64,000 bases of DNA from Moringa oleifera (GCA_021397835.1 JAJFZO010000094.1:2148501-2212500), one strand, 5' to 3'. Shown: positions 11,590 to 23,929, numbered from the stretch's first letter. Made by a program: numbers and translations. The notes: generated by a model not told the origin, from the letters alone.

Positions 11590-13164
11590 TCTCTATGATC
11601 AAATTCAAGACTCGTGGTGGTCACAACAAGAAGAGAGCAACCGAAGAGGCTAAAGGAAGGTAAGCTCTAAATCGAGGTATGATTAGTTTCATCTCTTTCA
11701 AAATAGGGAATATAGGAATAAATTTGAAGTAGACATTAAGTTACGAAGTATTCAAGTTGAAAGAAATGTTGATTTCTTAGCACTTTTTAGTCTAGGTTTA
11801 GAACCAATTATAGAAGCCCTAGGCTTGGAAAAAATTTACTTAGTTGATGAAGTTACCTATCCATTGTTAGTTACACTACTACAAAAATTATAATAAATGA
11901 CACCAATTTAATGACAATTTTATAAAGAACTGTCATTCATTAACACTTTTGATGACAGTTATTCCAAAACTGTCATTAAAAATAAAGTTTTTAACGCCAA
12001 TTAAAGAAGAACTAATGTTAAAAAACCCATGGCTTAAACATTTAATGTCAGTTCCTGAAGAACTAATGTTAAAAGATCCATTACTTGAGAATTTAACACT
12101 AGTTCTCAAGGAACTGACGTTAAAACATAAAGAACTGGCGTTAAAGGCCAAAATAAGCTGGGACGGCTGCCATCTTTGAGCCACACAGGCTTTCAACTTT
12201 GGGCATGCCCTAATCCGGCTACATCTTGTAGTAGCAACCGCTACAGCAACCGCAGCAACAGTAGCAGCAACTGTTGGAGTACTTCCCTTTAACGATAGTT
12301 TCAATAGAACTGTCATTAAAACGTAATGCTTTTAATAACAGTTCAATAATTGTCGTTAAAACTTCTCCTCTTTAATGACATGAACAAAGATGACAGTTTT
12401 ACAACTGTCATTAAAAGCCATTTTTAACTGTCATGAAAGATTTTATTTGTTGTAGTGTTAGAGTTTTCTATGTTAACATGACATTCTCATTAGATTAAAA
12501 AACCATTTCTGGTTGAATAGGGGAAATTAAGATCAAGTTCACCTTTAAAGAACTAAGAGAAATTTCAGGTAAACCTTGTGTAAGGCTCTTAGTTTATGAC
12601 ACCAAGTTAAGCCCTATGGTAGATGGGTTTGACCATAGGAGCGCTTTAGTTAGTCTTTGTGTTCAGATACCCACCAAAACCAAGGCTATAGGTGGTCAAC
12701 TTAAAATCCCAGCTAGAGTCTTATACCAAATGGTAAGATACATTTTCCTCCTCCACATGGGCATAGAGTTTATGTGTCCTTTATGGACACTTATATAGTT
12801 GATAGAATTTTTAAGGGGTTGACATGTAATCTCCCTTACATTATGGTTAGACACATGATTTACATTGAAGAAAATAGTATATTTGGCTCTTCTTTATGGC
12901 ATGTTTCTTACCTTACTCTTTAAATATTTTAATATATCCATGCCATCTAACTTAAAGACGATAAGCATGAAGCCTAAAGACACCTTCAATAGAAGCACTA
13001 CGAAACATATGTGTCTAATTAAAGTAGGTACTAAATGGGTTAATCCCCCTAATAAGACACATGTAGATGATAGAAATAAGGGGATAGACACGGATGACTT
13101 AAAGGATGAGGCTTCTTACACTTCTACCACAAAGATATCTAGTGAGGATACATTGAGTGCTTAG
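11590..13164 (+). pseudogene. Third coding region of the copia element, plant-transposon-protein-like
   Basis: Between pol and the 3' LTR lies a further broken coding region. It begins near 11597 (MIKFKTRGGHNKKRATEEAK). It continues with RSIQVERNVDFLAL (about 11747) and is cut by the CACTA insertion at 11874–12457. It resumes with IKFTFKELREISGKPC (about 12530), then GHRVYVSFMDTYIVDRI and LPYIMVRHMIY (about 12757–12860), then LYGMFLTLLFKYFNISM (12889–12940). It ends in a polar tail with stop at 13162–13164. The wording resembles the putative plant transposon protein domain (Transposase_32-like in Pfam, from memory) found in retroelement-linked plant ORFs. It is not obviously envelope-like: no clear signal peptide or terminal membrane segment is seen. 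Confidence 0.55.
11874..12457. mobile_element. Non-autonomous CACTA transposon (584 bp)
   Basis: The left end is CACTACTACAAAAATTATAA; the right end read inward is CACTACAACAAATAAAATC. These are CACTA-type terminal inverted repeats. TTA flanks both sides (11871–11873 and 12458–12460), the 3-bp duplication of En/Spm elements. The subterminal regions are packed with AACTGTCATTAAA and TGACAGTT motifs in both orientations, as expected for transposase binding sites. The centre holds a GCAACAGTAGCAGCAAC-type low-complexity patch. It encodes no transposase; the ORFs seen here (11933–12316 and 11949–12179) are by-products of the repeats. Confidence 0.85.
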
Positions 13165-14201
13165 ATCTCTGCATTATCTACTTAGCTGCATGATCGACAA
13201 CATGGAGATGACACTCAACTAAAGCATTAGTGAGGTTGCTAGTGGACTTAATCAATTGGAGAGTCTTTTTCACCATCCATCTACCTAACTACCTAGATTT
13301 AGTTGCTTTCTTTTCCTTTTTTTTTCTTTGTTTCGAACTCTAACTCGTTAATGAATGAAAAATGAAAAAGGTGTCCATTTTGATTTTTATGGTGATGAGC
13401 ACACTTTCATGTTGAATGTAAATGCTTGCTAAATCAATGAAATGAAGTGTTTGTGAAAGATTGTCTTACTATCTTAAAAATGCTTTTTGAATGCCTTGGT
13501 GAATCCAAAAACTATCTTTGAAATGCATGTGGAGTTGAGGAAATTATGAACATATTTGTGGAAGTGTTTACACAATGCATATTTATTTAAAAGGATAAAA
13601 AGATGAGCATGACTTGTAAAAATAAAGGGAAACTACACTTAAATGAAAATAAATTCTTGAAATATTATTGTCTTTAATAGATAAATAAATTAAGGGGGAG
13701 TCTTGCTTAAGGGTTTTATTTACTTTTAAAGTTTTTATCACTAAGCTTATTAATCTATTAAGTATATTGGTGAAAACTCAAACATATATTTTGGTAATTA
13801 TTCTGAATAGAGACTATATCAATCTATACTTAGGTGCAACAATCCATGTGTGTGAGAGATTGTTAGTATCTTGGTGAAATATTTAAATGGTTTAAAATTT
13901 CTACTTTCCAAACTAATCTCTTCAAAACTTGATCTCTTCTTTTGTTTTTATATGCTTTGGAACTTGCTCATTTTTGTATTATCAATCTTTAAACCATATC
14001 CTCTTGATCAAATCAATCTTGTTCAACACACTTGCTTATTTAAATGTCTTTTTGAATGATGCCAAAAAGGGGAGAAATTATAGGTCAAATGTACATTATC
14101 ATGCAACATACATTCTAGGCTCAACTTTGTTGTCATGCATGCCACATTAAACTTTAAATATGCTTTATCTCTCCTTTAGGCATAATGTGTTTGTTTTCAT
14201 T

Positions 14202-14222
14202 AAAAAAAAAAAAAAAGGAGAT
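14202..14222 (+). other. Copia polypurine tract
   Basis: A run of A residues followed by GGAGAT ends directly at the TGTTA start of the 3' LTR. This is the position and composition of a plus-strand primer site. Confidence 0.75.
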
Positions 14223-15606
14223 TGTTAACTCCATGATGCTTTTAAGCAATAAATGCCTTAAATTTTTGTGATAACAAATCTAATTATGCATGATCTAATA
14301 ACATTGCTAAGTGTGTAGCATGACGAAACTCAAGGACATTAAACATGAAGTCAAAAAGCAAGCATGAGGATCGAAATGACGAAATGACAAGCTAGATCCT
14401 AGGTAAACTTGAGCCTTAATGTGTAAAGGTTGCTTTGCTCAATTAGATAAGAATTCACGCACACACTTCATGCATTCTCTCTTCTAAAAGCTTTCAACTC
14501 AAAGTAAATGGTTTTGATGGGATCTATTTAAAAGATTTTCAGGAAAGCTTTCAAATTGATGTTCACTTAATAAAACACATTTAAGAAAATAATTAGGATT
14601 GAAGTCTAAAGAGACAATAGCAGGAGGCATAATTGAAGGAGAGGAGTAGCATTACTAGTATCAAACGATACTGCCATTAATTGGTACCACTAAGAAAGGG
14701 TCGACACCGCCACTAGACCCACTGCCCTTTTAAGGCATACAAGTCCGACCACTATCGACACTACTGATGGTCGGCATTACCAGGAAGCTCGAGGTATTGC
14801 CACTTAACCTACTACTTATTTAAGGCACAAAGGTTCAGCACTACCAATCATCATGGTATTAGCAATGACTGACACAACTACTAGGTTACAAGTACTACCA
14901 GTTGACCTATTGCACCTTTGAGGGACAAAGGTTCGGCACTACCAGTGATTACCTATACTACCGTTGATCAGCACTACCAGAGGATAAGAGGCACTACCAC
15001 TTGAGCTACAAGACCTTTAAGGCATTAGGGTCTAGTATTACCACTACTTTTTTGGTACTACTGTTAATTCAAATCTTTGAATGCAAATCAATCAAGTGGT
15101 AATATCGGTTTTTAAGTGGTATTACTAGTTTGAAATTTTAAAATTCATGTTTTCAAATGTAACAGCTATATTTTTAAATTTGGGTATAAATAACTTTTTG
15201 AAATTCAAAAACAAAGCTCTCTGCATTTGTACTAAATCTACTCTTGTGAGAGTTCAATATTAGAATTTAAAGCACTTTTCTTTTGGTCAGATTTGGGTAT
15301 AAATGTGTAGGTATACCTTGTCATATTGAATCTTGATAAAAAAGTAGCCAAGAAGTGTTTGCAAGAAAGTGAAGTAGTAAAATCTTCAAGCAAACACTTG
15401 AGATCATGGATGTAGGAAAAGTTTGGCTGAACCACGTAAATCTTATGTTTGATCTCTTTTACACTCTTTTTACTATTTATTGCACATACTAACTTCATTT
15501 TTTGTTTTACATTATTGAAAATTTGCCTAGATTAATTTTTTTGTTAATTAAAAAAATTAAAAATACCCAATTCACCCCTCTAAGGTTACCATTCATAGGG
15601 CTAACA
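14223..15606 (+). repeat. 3' LTR of the copia element
   Basis: This 1384-bp direct repeat is the partner of 4925–6387, starting TGTTAACTCCATGATGC and ending CATTCATAGGGCTAACA. It carries the same imperfect 'cactacc/ggtactac' repeat field (about 14640–15060) and the same downstream phrases (for example 'gtcaagg…aaacatgaagtcaa'). It is about 80 bp shorter than the 5' copy because of scattered deletions. Confidence 0.85.
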
Positions 15607-18600
15607 CAAAAGCTTCCTCAGAGTATAAGGGCACCAATACTAGAGGCTTTGACAAAGATACTTCTATTTTTTCAATGCAACTTAACACTCATCATTCCAT
15701 GCTTGAATTATGTTTTCGTAGCAATGAAAATAAAGGATCACAAACCTTAGTCAATTGCAAAATAAATCTAAAGATGTAATTTAACCTTCCCAAGAATCTC
15801 TGCACTTCTTTGATTATTCTCAGGGGTGGTAAATTCTGAATTACCTTTATCTTTCTTTGGTCTACTTGAATTCCTTTTTCACTTACCATAAACCCTAATA
15901 ATTTTTTCAATTTGATTCCAAATGTGAATTTTTTGGGATCTAGCTTGAGTTTATATTGCCTTAACCATTCGGAAAGCTTCCTCAAGTCCTCAACATGATT
16001 CTCATCTCTTTTGGACTTTGCTATCATGTCATCCCCATAAACTTTTATAGATTTATGCATCATGTCATGGAACAAAGTGACTATACCCCAACATTTTTCA
16101 AACTAAAAGGCATTAGTTTATAGCAAAACATGTCCTACATAGTGGTAAATGTTATTTTTTTCATGTCTTCCTTAGCCATGTGGATTTGGTTATATCCCCA
16201 ATAACCATCCATAAATGAAAATAGGAATATAGAAGTATTGTCTACCGGTGTGTCAGTGCGGGGAAGGAAAAAATTATCCTTGAGGCTTATACTATTCAAA
16301 TCTCTATAATCTAGACATATGCGTACTCGACCATCTTTCTTAAGGACTTGTAAAATATTGGCTACCCATTCGGGATATCGTGCTATAACAACAAATTCAA
16401 CACTAAAAGTTTTTGAACTTCTTTTATTTTTAATAATATCTCTGGTTTCGTTCTTCTCAACTTCTACTAAATAAGGGGTAATCAAGTTTTAAAGGCAATT
16501 TATGTTCCATAATAGTTCTATTTAGCCCTAACATATCCTTATGACCAAGTGAAAATGTGACCATATTCTTTTAATAGAATGATCAAGGCTTCTCTTATCA
16601 CAGGAAAAATCAATGTCCTGGTTTTAACCCCTCTTTTTTTCTTTCTCATTGTCTAGATTCATCATTTCAGTTTCTTCTTCATCGGGTAAAATTTTGTTTT
16701 CTTCATAAAAAAAATTTCTTTTTATTTCCAATGGAAGTTCACTATTTTTCATCACATTCCTTTGTATCAAGACTTTCTAATGAATCTTTTTCTTCCAATT
16801 TCATATCATCAGTGTCAAACATTAAGGTATTCATAATCAAATTCTGCGAACCATAAACACGTGGCATGAAAAATTTTCAAAAAATTTTAGAGACTAACAA
16901 GGATGATAGTAATGAAAAACGTCTATTATTAATCATGAAAGGAAAAAGGAAACACATCTTGTTCTCATCAAACCATAAAGGAAGTGGAACAGGAATGTTT
17001 AAAAAAAATCTTTAGATCTACACCAGACAATTTTATTTATTTTATGATGCCCTTTTTCTAGATTTCCCTAGATGCATTTGGTAGTTTTACCAGCTCACCA
17101 TGTTAGTACAAACACGCTGATCAAAAATTTTGTCCCAGGGTCCTTTGATAATCAAAAATCAATCAGCATTAAGTCTTTTATATTGAGCTTTTCTTCCTTT
17201 CACCTTTTTCTTCTTGTCCATCGGTGTCAGTTGGTGGTCTAAACCCCATGTATCTTTGATTTTCAAAATATCCATGATCTCTAGTTTCCTTAAAGCTTGA
17301 TTCTTAGACTTTCTCAAGTCGCATTCATTTTTTGAAGGTTTACTTAACTTAGCGTGTTAGATTCCTAGACACACGGGATTTCCATAAATATTCAGCGACA
17401 TTAACAAATTCAAACGACTGAAAGGAACTCTCTTCGACTTCTAGTGCTTCAATAGAAGGAGATTCCAAAGATATATTAGCAATGACATCTTCTTCCCTAT
17501 TTATTGACACTAACTTATCATCGACAATGAGTTTCACATTCTAATGTAAGGTTGAAGGTACAGCTCTAACTGACTGGATCCATGGTCATTATAGTAGGAA
17601 ATTAAATAAAGGTTAGATATTCATGACCTGAAATTCTATATCATATACACTCGGATCGACCTTTATTTCCAAGCTTATAGAACCTTGCACTTCAGTTTTT
17701 CCTTCATTAAATGTTTGTCATCAGATTATACCTTGTATCATTAGGATCTACAGGAAGCCGATTTAAAGTGCACCTTAGCACTACATTCAAAAACAACCCA
17801 TTATTGATCAACACTCAAGAAATAGTATGCCCCTTGTAATTGGCATTGATACATAAGCTTTGGTTGACCCTCATCCTTCAAGTGGTAACTCTTCATCACT
17901 AAAGGTTATAAAGTTATGGGCTATGATGTGGTTTCAAATGCTTTCTAATCTAATGTGGTAGGTATGCATTCTTAGGAATTTTCATTAAAACTTCTTGATG
18001 ACGCTCTGAACTAAAAATAAGTGACAACATTGAAATCTTCGCTGGTTTTTTTTTTTTTTTTTATAGCTGATCAATGATATTTTAGCCTATATGCTTGATT
18101 AGTTTTAAAAAGTCTATAACTTCTTGTTCTATGATGAGGGGAAGGTTCTCTATTTTCTCTCTGTCTTTGCCTCTAACCTTTTTTTTCTCTCTCATTCGTT
18201 TCCTTTTCTAGCTCCGGAGCTCCATAACATAGGCCACTCCTTGTCATGTAGCTTGCTCCAACTATGTTAACAGCTTCATCTTTATGTTCATCTAGCTGAT
18301 ACTTCCATGGGACAACTTAGGAACTCTCATATGGAAAAAGGTCCAAGAACTCTAATAACCAATGCTTGAGATTTTACTTTTGTCTTTATAGACAAATCTT
18401 TTGGGACTGCTTGTCAAGCTTTAAATTTGACCATGAAGGGTTTAATTTCTTCTACCATGAGACAACATGGGAATTCTCGCATAGAAAAGGTCCAGGAACT
18501 CTAATAACTAATGCTCGAGATTTTACTTCTTTCTTTATGGATGAAACTTTTGGGATTGCTGATAAAGCTTCAAATTTGACCACGAAGGGTTTAATTTCTT

Positions 18601-20250
18601 CTATCATACCATAAGTACTTCCTTGCATCATTCGATCATATTTATTTGGTGTTTATTATGGGTAAATAATGGATTATTAACGATATTGAGTCCATTTGCT
18701 AGTTTAGAGCTTACCAATCCCACATCTACTAAGGACAAGAGCTTATACTTGAATGTAGGATAATTATCTATATCATATCTTGTTACTCCATAATGATACT
18801 AACAGCTCACTATATTGGGTTGTACCATGGCAGGTAAAGAGCTTGTAATAATTTGACATATAATGGTGCCATCAATTTTCGTTCTAGTAACTGCAGATAT
18901 AGTTCCAAGTAAGCTATTGGGATTAGGTGAATTAGGACCCCCTGTTTCTTTTGCCATTGTCTTTCATTGCTACCGCCCTGAGGGTTAGTCATTATATGTG
19001 GTAAAAGTTCTCATACACTCAAATTCAGGGGTTTAAGAAGCTCTAATTTATTATGTTATTGCATAAGAATCATGTTTGCAAGTTTCTAAAAACTGGATTA
19101 AGGGATGTAATTCATTTCACTCTCTTTTTTCTTTGCAGGAGTCTTCTTATGGTAGGATCATTTAACCTTTTGATTCGAAAAGCATTCTCTATAAATTCAC
19201 CAATCTGGACAATACTAGTGAATTTTTCTCCAACCATGCAAACCATATGAAAATAAAATAGAGGATGTAAGGTTTGCGAGAAAGTTTGCAAGAATTCCAC
19301 TTTAGTTAGTGTAGGCTAAACTCTAGCAACCATTTCTCACCATTGAGTTACATATTCTTTAAAAGTTTTGTTGTTCCTTTTAAACATGTTCAGGAGCATG
19401 ACCCTATTAGGCCATAGCCCTTTCATGTGTTGGTAGGGGACTAGAAAAGCATTCATCAAATCTCTCCAAGATTGAATATAGGCATCATATTAGTATACCA
19501 CTCCAAAGTCTATTCTTATTCTTTTAGGCTATCTTGAAAGCAATGGTTAGGAATTTTTATTTAATCTGGAATATGCATCTTGTGTAAGTACATTTTTAAG
19601 TAAGCATAAGGACATTTTGTCTCATCATATTTGTCACACTCGAGCGCCTTGAATTTAATTAGTACCACCAAACCTGATACTAAGCTAAGTTCAATTATGT
19701 CGATTCGACTTACTTCTCACTCTTGCTTAAGAACCTTCATTTGTTCTGTCAGGGATTCCACTTTTCCTAGGAGGACTTCGTTTATGGCATTAGTAATCCC
19801 CATTTTCTCATACTTAAGCTGATCATCCATGTCTTGGATACATTTTGTTGTTACTTCCTTTTCTTGAATTTCAGATACATCTACTATAATCAGACTCACA
19901 GGTTTAAAAGTTTTTTGAGAAGATGTTTTCTCGGGGGGCTTCAACTTCCATAAGACCTTTCCTTTTTATCAACATGACAAAGGATGCCATCATTTATTGG
20001 AACTAAGCTTGCATCATGCTTTGAAATTCTCTATGTTTTTTTTTTTTAATCACTTTCGTTGAGGCTTTCTTGCGCAACTTAAAAATCAGCTTGGGTTTGC
20101 TTGACTCTTTCAATTTTGGTTGCTTGGTTATTCGTTTCCACTTCATTCGAATTTTGACATATGAGATTGTACTTCTCGATGACCAGATATTGCTTAGCTT
20201 TATCTATTTTCTTTTTTAATTAATATCATAAGCAATCATGTATGCATGAA
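15607..20250 (-). mobile_element. Second Tat-type gypsy element, 5' segment (gag, protease, RT)
   Basis: Read downward on the - strand. Gag spans about 20200–18780, with a PLYVKLLQALYLPWYNP-type end. A linker at 17537–17349 (FQSFEFVNVAEY) is typical of the region before Tat RT. RT follows at 16485–15692: VLKKDGRVRICLDYRDLN, MDGYWGYNQIHMAKEDMKK, FCYKLMPFSLKN, the catalytic box VYGDDMIAKS, and FLGRLNYIFRF. The RT runs to LVLVPLYSEEAF at 15607, and the sequence resumes at 4924. The RT segments keep long open frames but the element has many stops elsewhere. Its upper boundary lies somewhere in 20200–20400; no clear LTR is visible there. Confidence 0.75.
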
Positions 20251-20389
20251 AAATGAAGATGGAAAATGAGTAATACTCAAATCATTATAGAGCTAAAAAT
20301 AAAGATTTCATTAAGATTTATGTGAGAATCTCATAAGTATCAAATTGGGTCCATAATTCAATTATACGTTGGTATCGTTGTCTATGCAC

Positions 20390-22765
20390 GAAAGCTTATT
20401 TTTCTTCTTCTGGGCATTCTGATGATTCGATCTTATTCATCAAAGTACAGAAAGTCATAGGTGTATTAGTTAAACCAAAAGGCATAATAAGGAAATCATA
20501 AGCACCGCATTTTGTAATAAAGGTAGTCTTTAGCTCATGCCCTTTAGCAATCTGAACTTCATAATATCATAATATGGGATCAAGTTTAAAGAAGTACCTC
20601 CCATGACCCAATTAATCAAACAAGTCGACAATGAGCGAGGTCAGATAATCATTCTTCACGGTTATCACCTATTCAAGGTTCAATAATCAATGCACATGCA
20701 AATAGAGTAATCTTTCTTTTTTGGAAAAAGTATCGTAGCTCTAAATGGGGCCTTAGAAGGCCTGATGCTCACTGCCTTCAACAACTATTTCAACTACTTG
20801 CGAAGTTCCTCTAACTTTAGTAGAGCAATGTGACAAAGACCCTTGACAAGATACTTGTGCTAGGTTCAAGGTCAATCTTTTGGTTTATCCCTTTCTTGGG
20901 TGGCAATTGCTTGGGTAATGCATCAAACATAACATCCCTAAATTCACATGGTACCTCTTATATCTCACTAAGCACCGATGTTAGTCCAGCTCCATGTCAT
21001 CGTACTCTTTAAGAATTACTTCCTCTTTCTTTTCTCAACTCTTTCTTAAGTTGTATAGCATAAATAGCTTTAGAATCAACTTTTGGCAATCTTATCATTG
21101 GTACCATGAGTGTTTTTTTTTTTTTTTTTCTACATCTAAGATACATAAAATGTTGACAAACGGAACAAAAAATGCATTAACTTGATATAAAAACTCTATC
21201 CCATGAACAAGTCATCCATCGACACCACAAAATAATTCGTGTAACTAGTCTCTCATGCTAGCCTACACCCCATGAGTCACACCTTAAATAGGCTTTGCTT
21301 CCGAGTTAACAACCTTAAGAAAGCCTCCTTCCCTACTAGGATTAAGCCCAATCCAATAGGCCTCCTTAATAAAAATAAAATTATATGATGCACTCGTGTT
21401 TTCCAAGGCTTATGTGAGCACCTTATTGATGGTGACATCCACATACATCAAGCCCTTTAATTATGGTTTAGGAATGGATTGTAACGATGTAACAAACCAA
21501 AGTAACCTTACTTGAGGCCCTTACTTCAACCCTCCTTTATCTTTTCCTCGAATTGGCCATTGTGATAATAGCCTTCCTTTTTGGGTATTCCCAAGCCCAA
21601 CAATAACCTTCATAAAGAAAGCAACTAAGACTTTTCTTGTCAAATCAACCCTTGAACTCACTAAAGGACACTTCTTTGTGGGCTTCTTTAGACTGGACCT
21701 TGCTTTAATCCCTTATTTCCTTACTGGCACCTTTAGTTCCCTCTTTAGGCTTAGCAGCATTTCTTTGGCTAGAGTAGTGGGTCAAACTTGTCGCCACAAC
21801 TATTGTTAAGGCTGGGTCTCAAATATTAAACTTATTCAACTCCATTTATGCCTACTTTCTTGAACCCATCTTGAAAAAGGAACTATGTGCTTCATCATCT
21901 TTAATAAAGACTTTGAACACCAACATAATGAATTCTTTTAAATGATCTTGTATGTTACCTGATTGTTTAATCTACAAAGTTTTTCCTTTGCTTCTAGACG
22001 GGCGTTTTCAAGAATGAATTGCTTACTTCAATTTTGTTTAGAAGTCAACCAATGAGTTTATGATGCATATACCTCTATTGACATCGTTGGACTTCTTCCT
22101 CCACCATAATATGGCAGTATTTGTGAGATAAAAAAATGTTCAACGAATCTTGACATTCTCATCTTTAATCTTCATAGCATCAAAGTATTACTTCATGAGA
22201 AGTTATCCACCTCCCTGGTATTCTTGGTGTTAGAAAAGCTTAATGGCCTAAGCGCGTCCACCTTGACGCCTCTATGGTAGTCACCAATCAATCAGCTGCT
22301 TGCATAGGATTCAATTGCAACAGACCTTTTTCAATTGGGCAATGAGTGCATCAAGTTGTTTTTGAAAAACATCTTTTAACCCACAAATTTCTTCATAAAG
22401 AGACCTTGAAGGACACCACTTCCTCCACCTACCCCCCCCAAAAAAAAAAAAAAAGTAATGTCTTAACCCAACTAAGTGAATATTTAGCCCAATAGAGATC
22501 TCTCATCCTCAACTTGTAGGCCATCCACCCTAAGGCCCATGTCCTCCAATCAATCACCCCGTTCACACTTGTTAGTCTCGATGTTGCTCAAGTGTAAATC
22601 AAAACTCTTAAGCATATTTATGGAAGAAGATTTAGGTTCCTTTGCCCTTCTGATCTATAATCAAGTTGGTTCTCAACATCGTTTTTCTATCAAAATTTTT
22701 GAGTTTATCATCCTTTCCCACTAGCTTGAATACTCCACATAACCAAAACTTTGACACCACTAGTT
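20390..22765 (-). mobile_element. Chromovirus-type gypsy remnant (gag, protease, partial RT)
   Basis: On the - strand the RT (about 20800–20400) gives ADLFD-like LIVDLFD, YFFKLDP, KTTFITKCGAYDFLIMPFGL and TNTPMTFCTLMNK, typical chromovirus RT wording. It is cut off before the catalytic box. Upstream (21455–21127) is a protease with LENTSASYNFIF, in which the DTGAS active site reads NTSAS and so has lost the aspartate. GGFLKVVNSEAKPI and VNAFFVPFVNILCI follow. The gag region lies between about 21550 and 22740 and is too decayed to outline. A tRNA-primer-like GGTGTCAAAG (about 22748–22757 on the - strand) marks the LTR edge. RNase H and integrase are missing. Confidence 0.65.
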
Positions 22766-23545
22766 ATAGTTCGAACTCCTCAAATTTAAGCCATGCAACA
22801 CTTGAAGAAGTTTGTCTTCTCAAATCAACCTACAAACTTACTCGAGCAAAACTTAAATAAACTATAGAAAGAAACTAAAAAATAGATATTTTGAAAGAAA
22901 AAAATTCTTTATTTGTTTTCAAAGCTAAATGCTTTACAACTAAGACCCTTTTACATTTACAATTGCAACAAATGACCAATAGACGATCTAAATTTATATA
23001 CTTAACATCTAATTGTTCAACATTACATCATTAATATTAAACAAGATCTTTCATATAGTATAAAAATTATATATTCGTATTACAAAAATATATATATTCT
23101 TACAATAAAAAAATGCTCCTAAAACATAATATCTTTCTAAAAAATCTACTATTTACAATAAATTTTTTACCTCATTATAGTTTGGCCCTCAAAAATCTCA
23201 TTATATCACAACCAATTCAAAATAAAACCACCATTCGAACCAGCTAAGATCAGTTGTGACAAAATGCTTCCAATATCTATCTTTTCGAATACAATGGCTA
23301 GCCGCCAATCTAATTTAACACTTTCCTTGCACCCTTAAAGGATAATAAGAGTTGATTTCACTATGATTGAGGTACATAATCAGCCTAGCATTGATACACA
23401 ACAAATAATTAATAGGTAACATCGCTAACAACCAATCTTATTCAACATAAAATAAGTGCTGATTTCACTATGATTAAAGTATATAATTAGCCTAGCATTG
23501 ACGTGCAGTAAACAATTAAGCAAATTACTTAAGGTAGTATACCTC
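22766..23545 (-). repeat. Probable LTR of the chromovirus-type element
   Basis: This non-coding stretch lies upstream (- strand) of the primer-site-like sequence and holds no ORF. It has a U3-like part with direct repeats (23351–23518), an AT-rich middle with oligo-A and TATATATA, and a downstream part with AACAAATAAAG (about 22910) that could serve as a polyadenylation signal. Without a second LTR in the window the edges are approximate. Confidence 0.45.
23351..23518. repeat. Two 61-bp direct repeats
   Basis: Units at 23351–23411 and 23458–23518 share 'tgatttcactatgatt' and 'agcctagcattga' and are about 80–85% alike by eye, separated by 46 bp. They lie in the U3-like part of the probable LTR. 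Confidence 0.8.
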
Positions 23546-23900
23546 TGATTGGACGGGCAGATAGAAGTCTAGGATCTTTAAATTTATCTGAGCTCAAGCC
23601 ATCATGCAAGACTCCACAGACCCTGCATCCATAACGGCAGCAAAATAGATGGGCTAACTGTCCATGACTTGGATAAAGGGAAAACCAACTCGGGCCTTTT
23701 AACTTTAAGGCTCAGAAAGAATCAGAAAACCGCCAGAATGGCGATGAAAAATAGAAAAGGAAATCGCCCGCTGATAAGATCCACCACCACAAACTCAATT
23801 GTCTCTGAATCGAGGCCACTGGTGAAGATGAAAGTTCCAATACACTTATTCTTGCAGCGGCCAGCCCAGTCTATCATCCCCATTTAGTTATAGATTTTAC
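23546..23900. other. Unassigned spacer between transposon block and ARI gene
   Basis: This is less AT-rich than its surroundings. A 72-codon frame (23669–23887, +) is lysine- and arginine-rich and matches nothing recognised. On the - strand the stretch could be distal 3'UTR of the ARI gene or leader sequence of the neighbouring retroelement. No signal decides between these. Confidence 0.3.
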
Positions 23901-23929
23901 ATTCCACTTGAAAACCCTAAGTGTACCAT

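Larger units (their letters stand above)
4925..15606 (+). mobile_element. SIRE-like Ty1/copia LTR retrotransposon, decayed, nested in gypsy
   Basis: This is a complete but inactivated element of about 10.7 kb. In order it has: 5' LTR, tRNA-Met-type primer site, gag with CCHC knuckle, protease, integrase, RT, RNase H (the Ty1/copia order), a further 3.2-kb segment with a third coding region, polypurine tract and 3' LTR. Both LTRs start TGTTA and end AACA. Flanks are GAAAG (4920–4924) and AAAAG (15608–15612), a near-perfect 5-bp duplication with one extra base after the 3' LTR. Long LTRs, the integrase wording (ENNLPKYF, NTACYIMN) and the extra 3' ORF suggest the SIRE/Maximus lineage; this lineage call is inference. 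Every ORF has stops or frameshifts. Confidence 0.85.

Noticed and set aside
11933..12316. 127-codon - strand ORF and 76-codon + strand ORF
   Set aside because: They arise from the CACTA subterminal repeats. The repeated LMLKNP- and SLKGST-like words are repeat translations, not a transposase.
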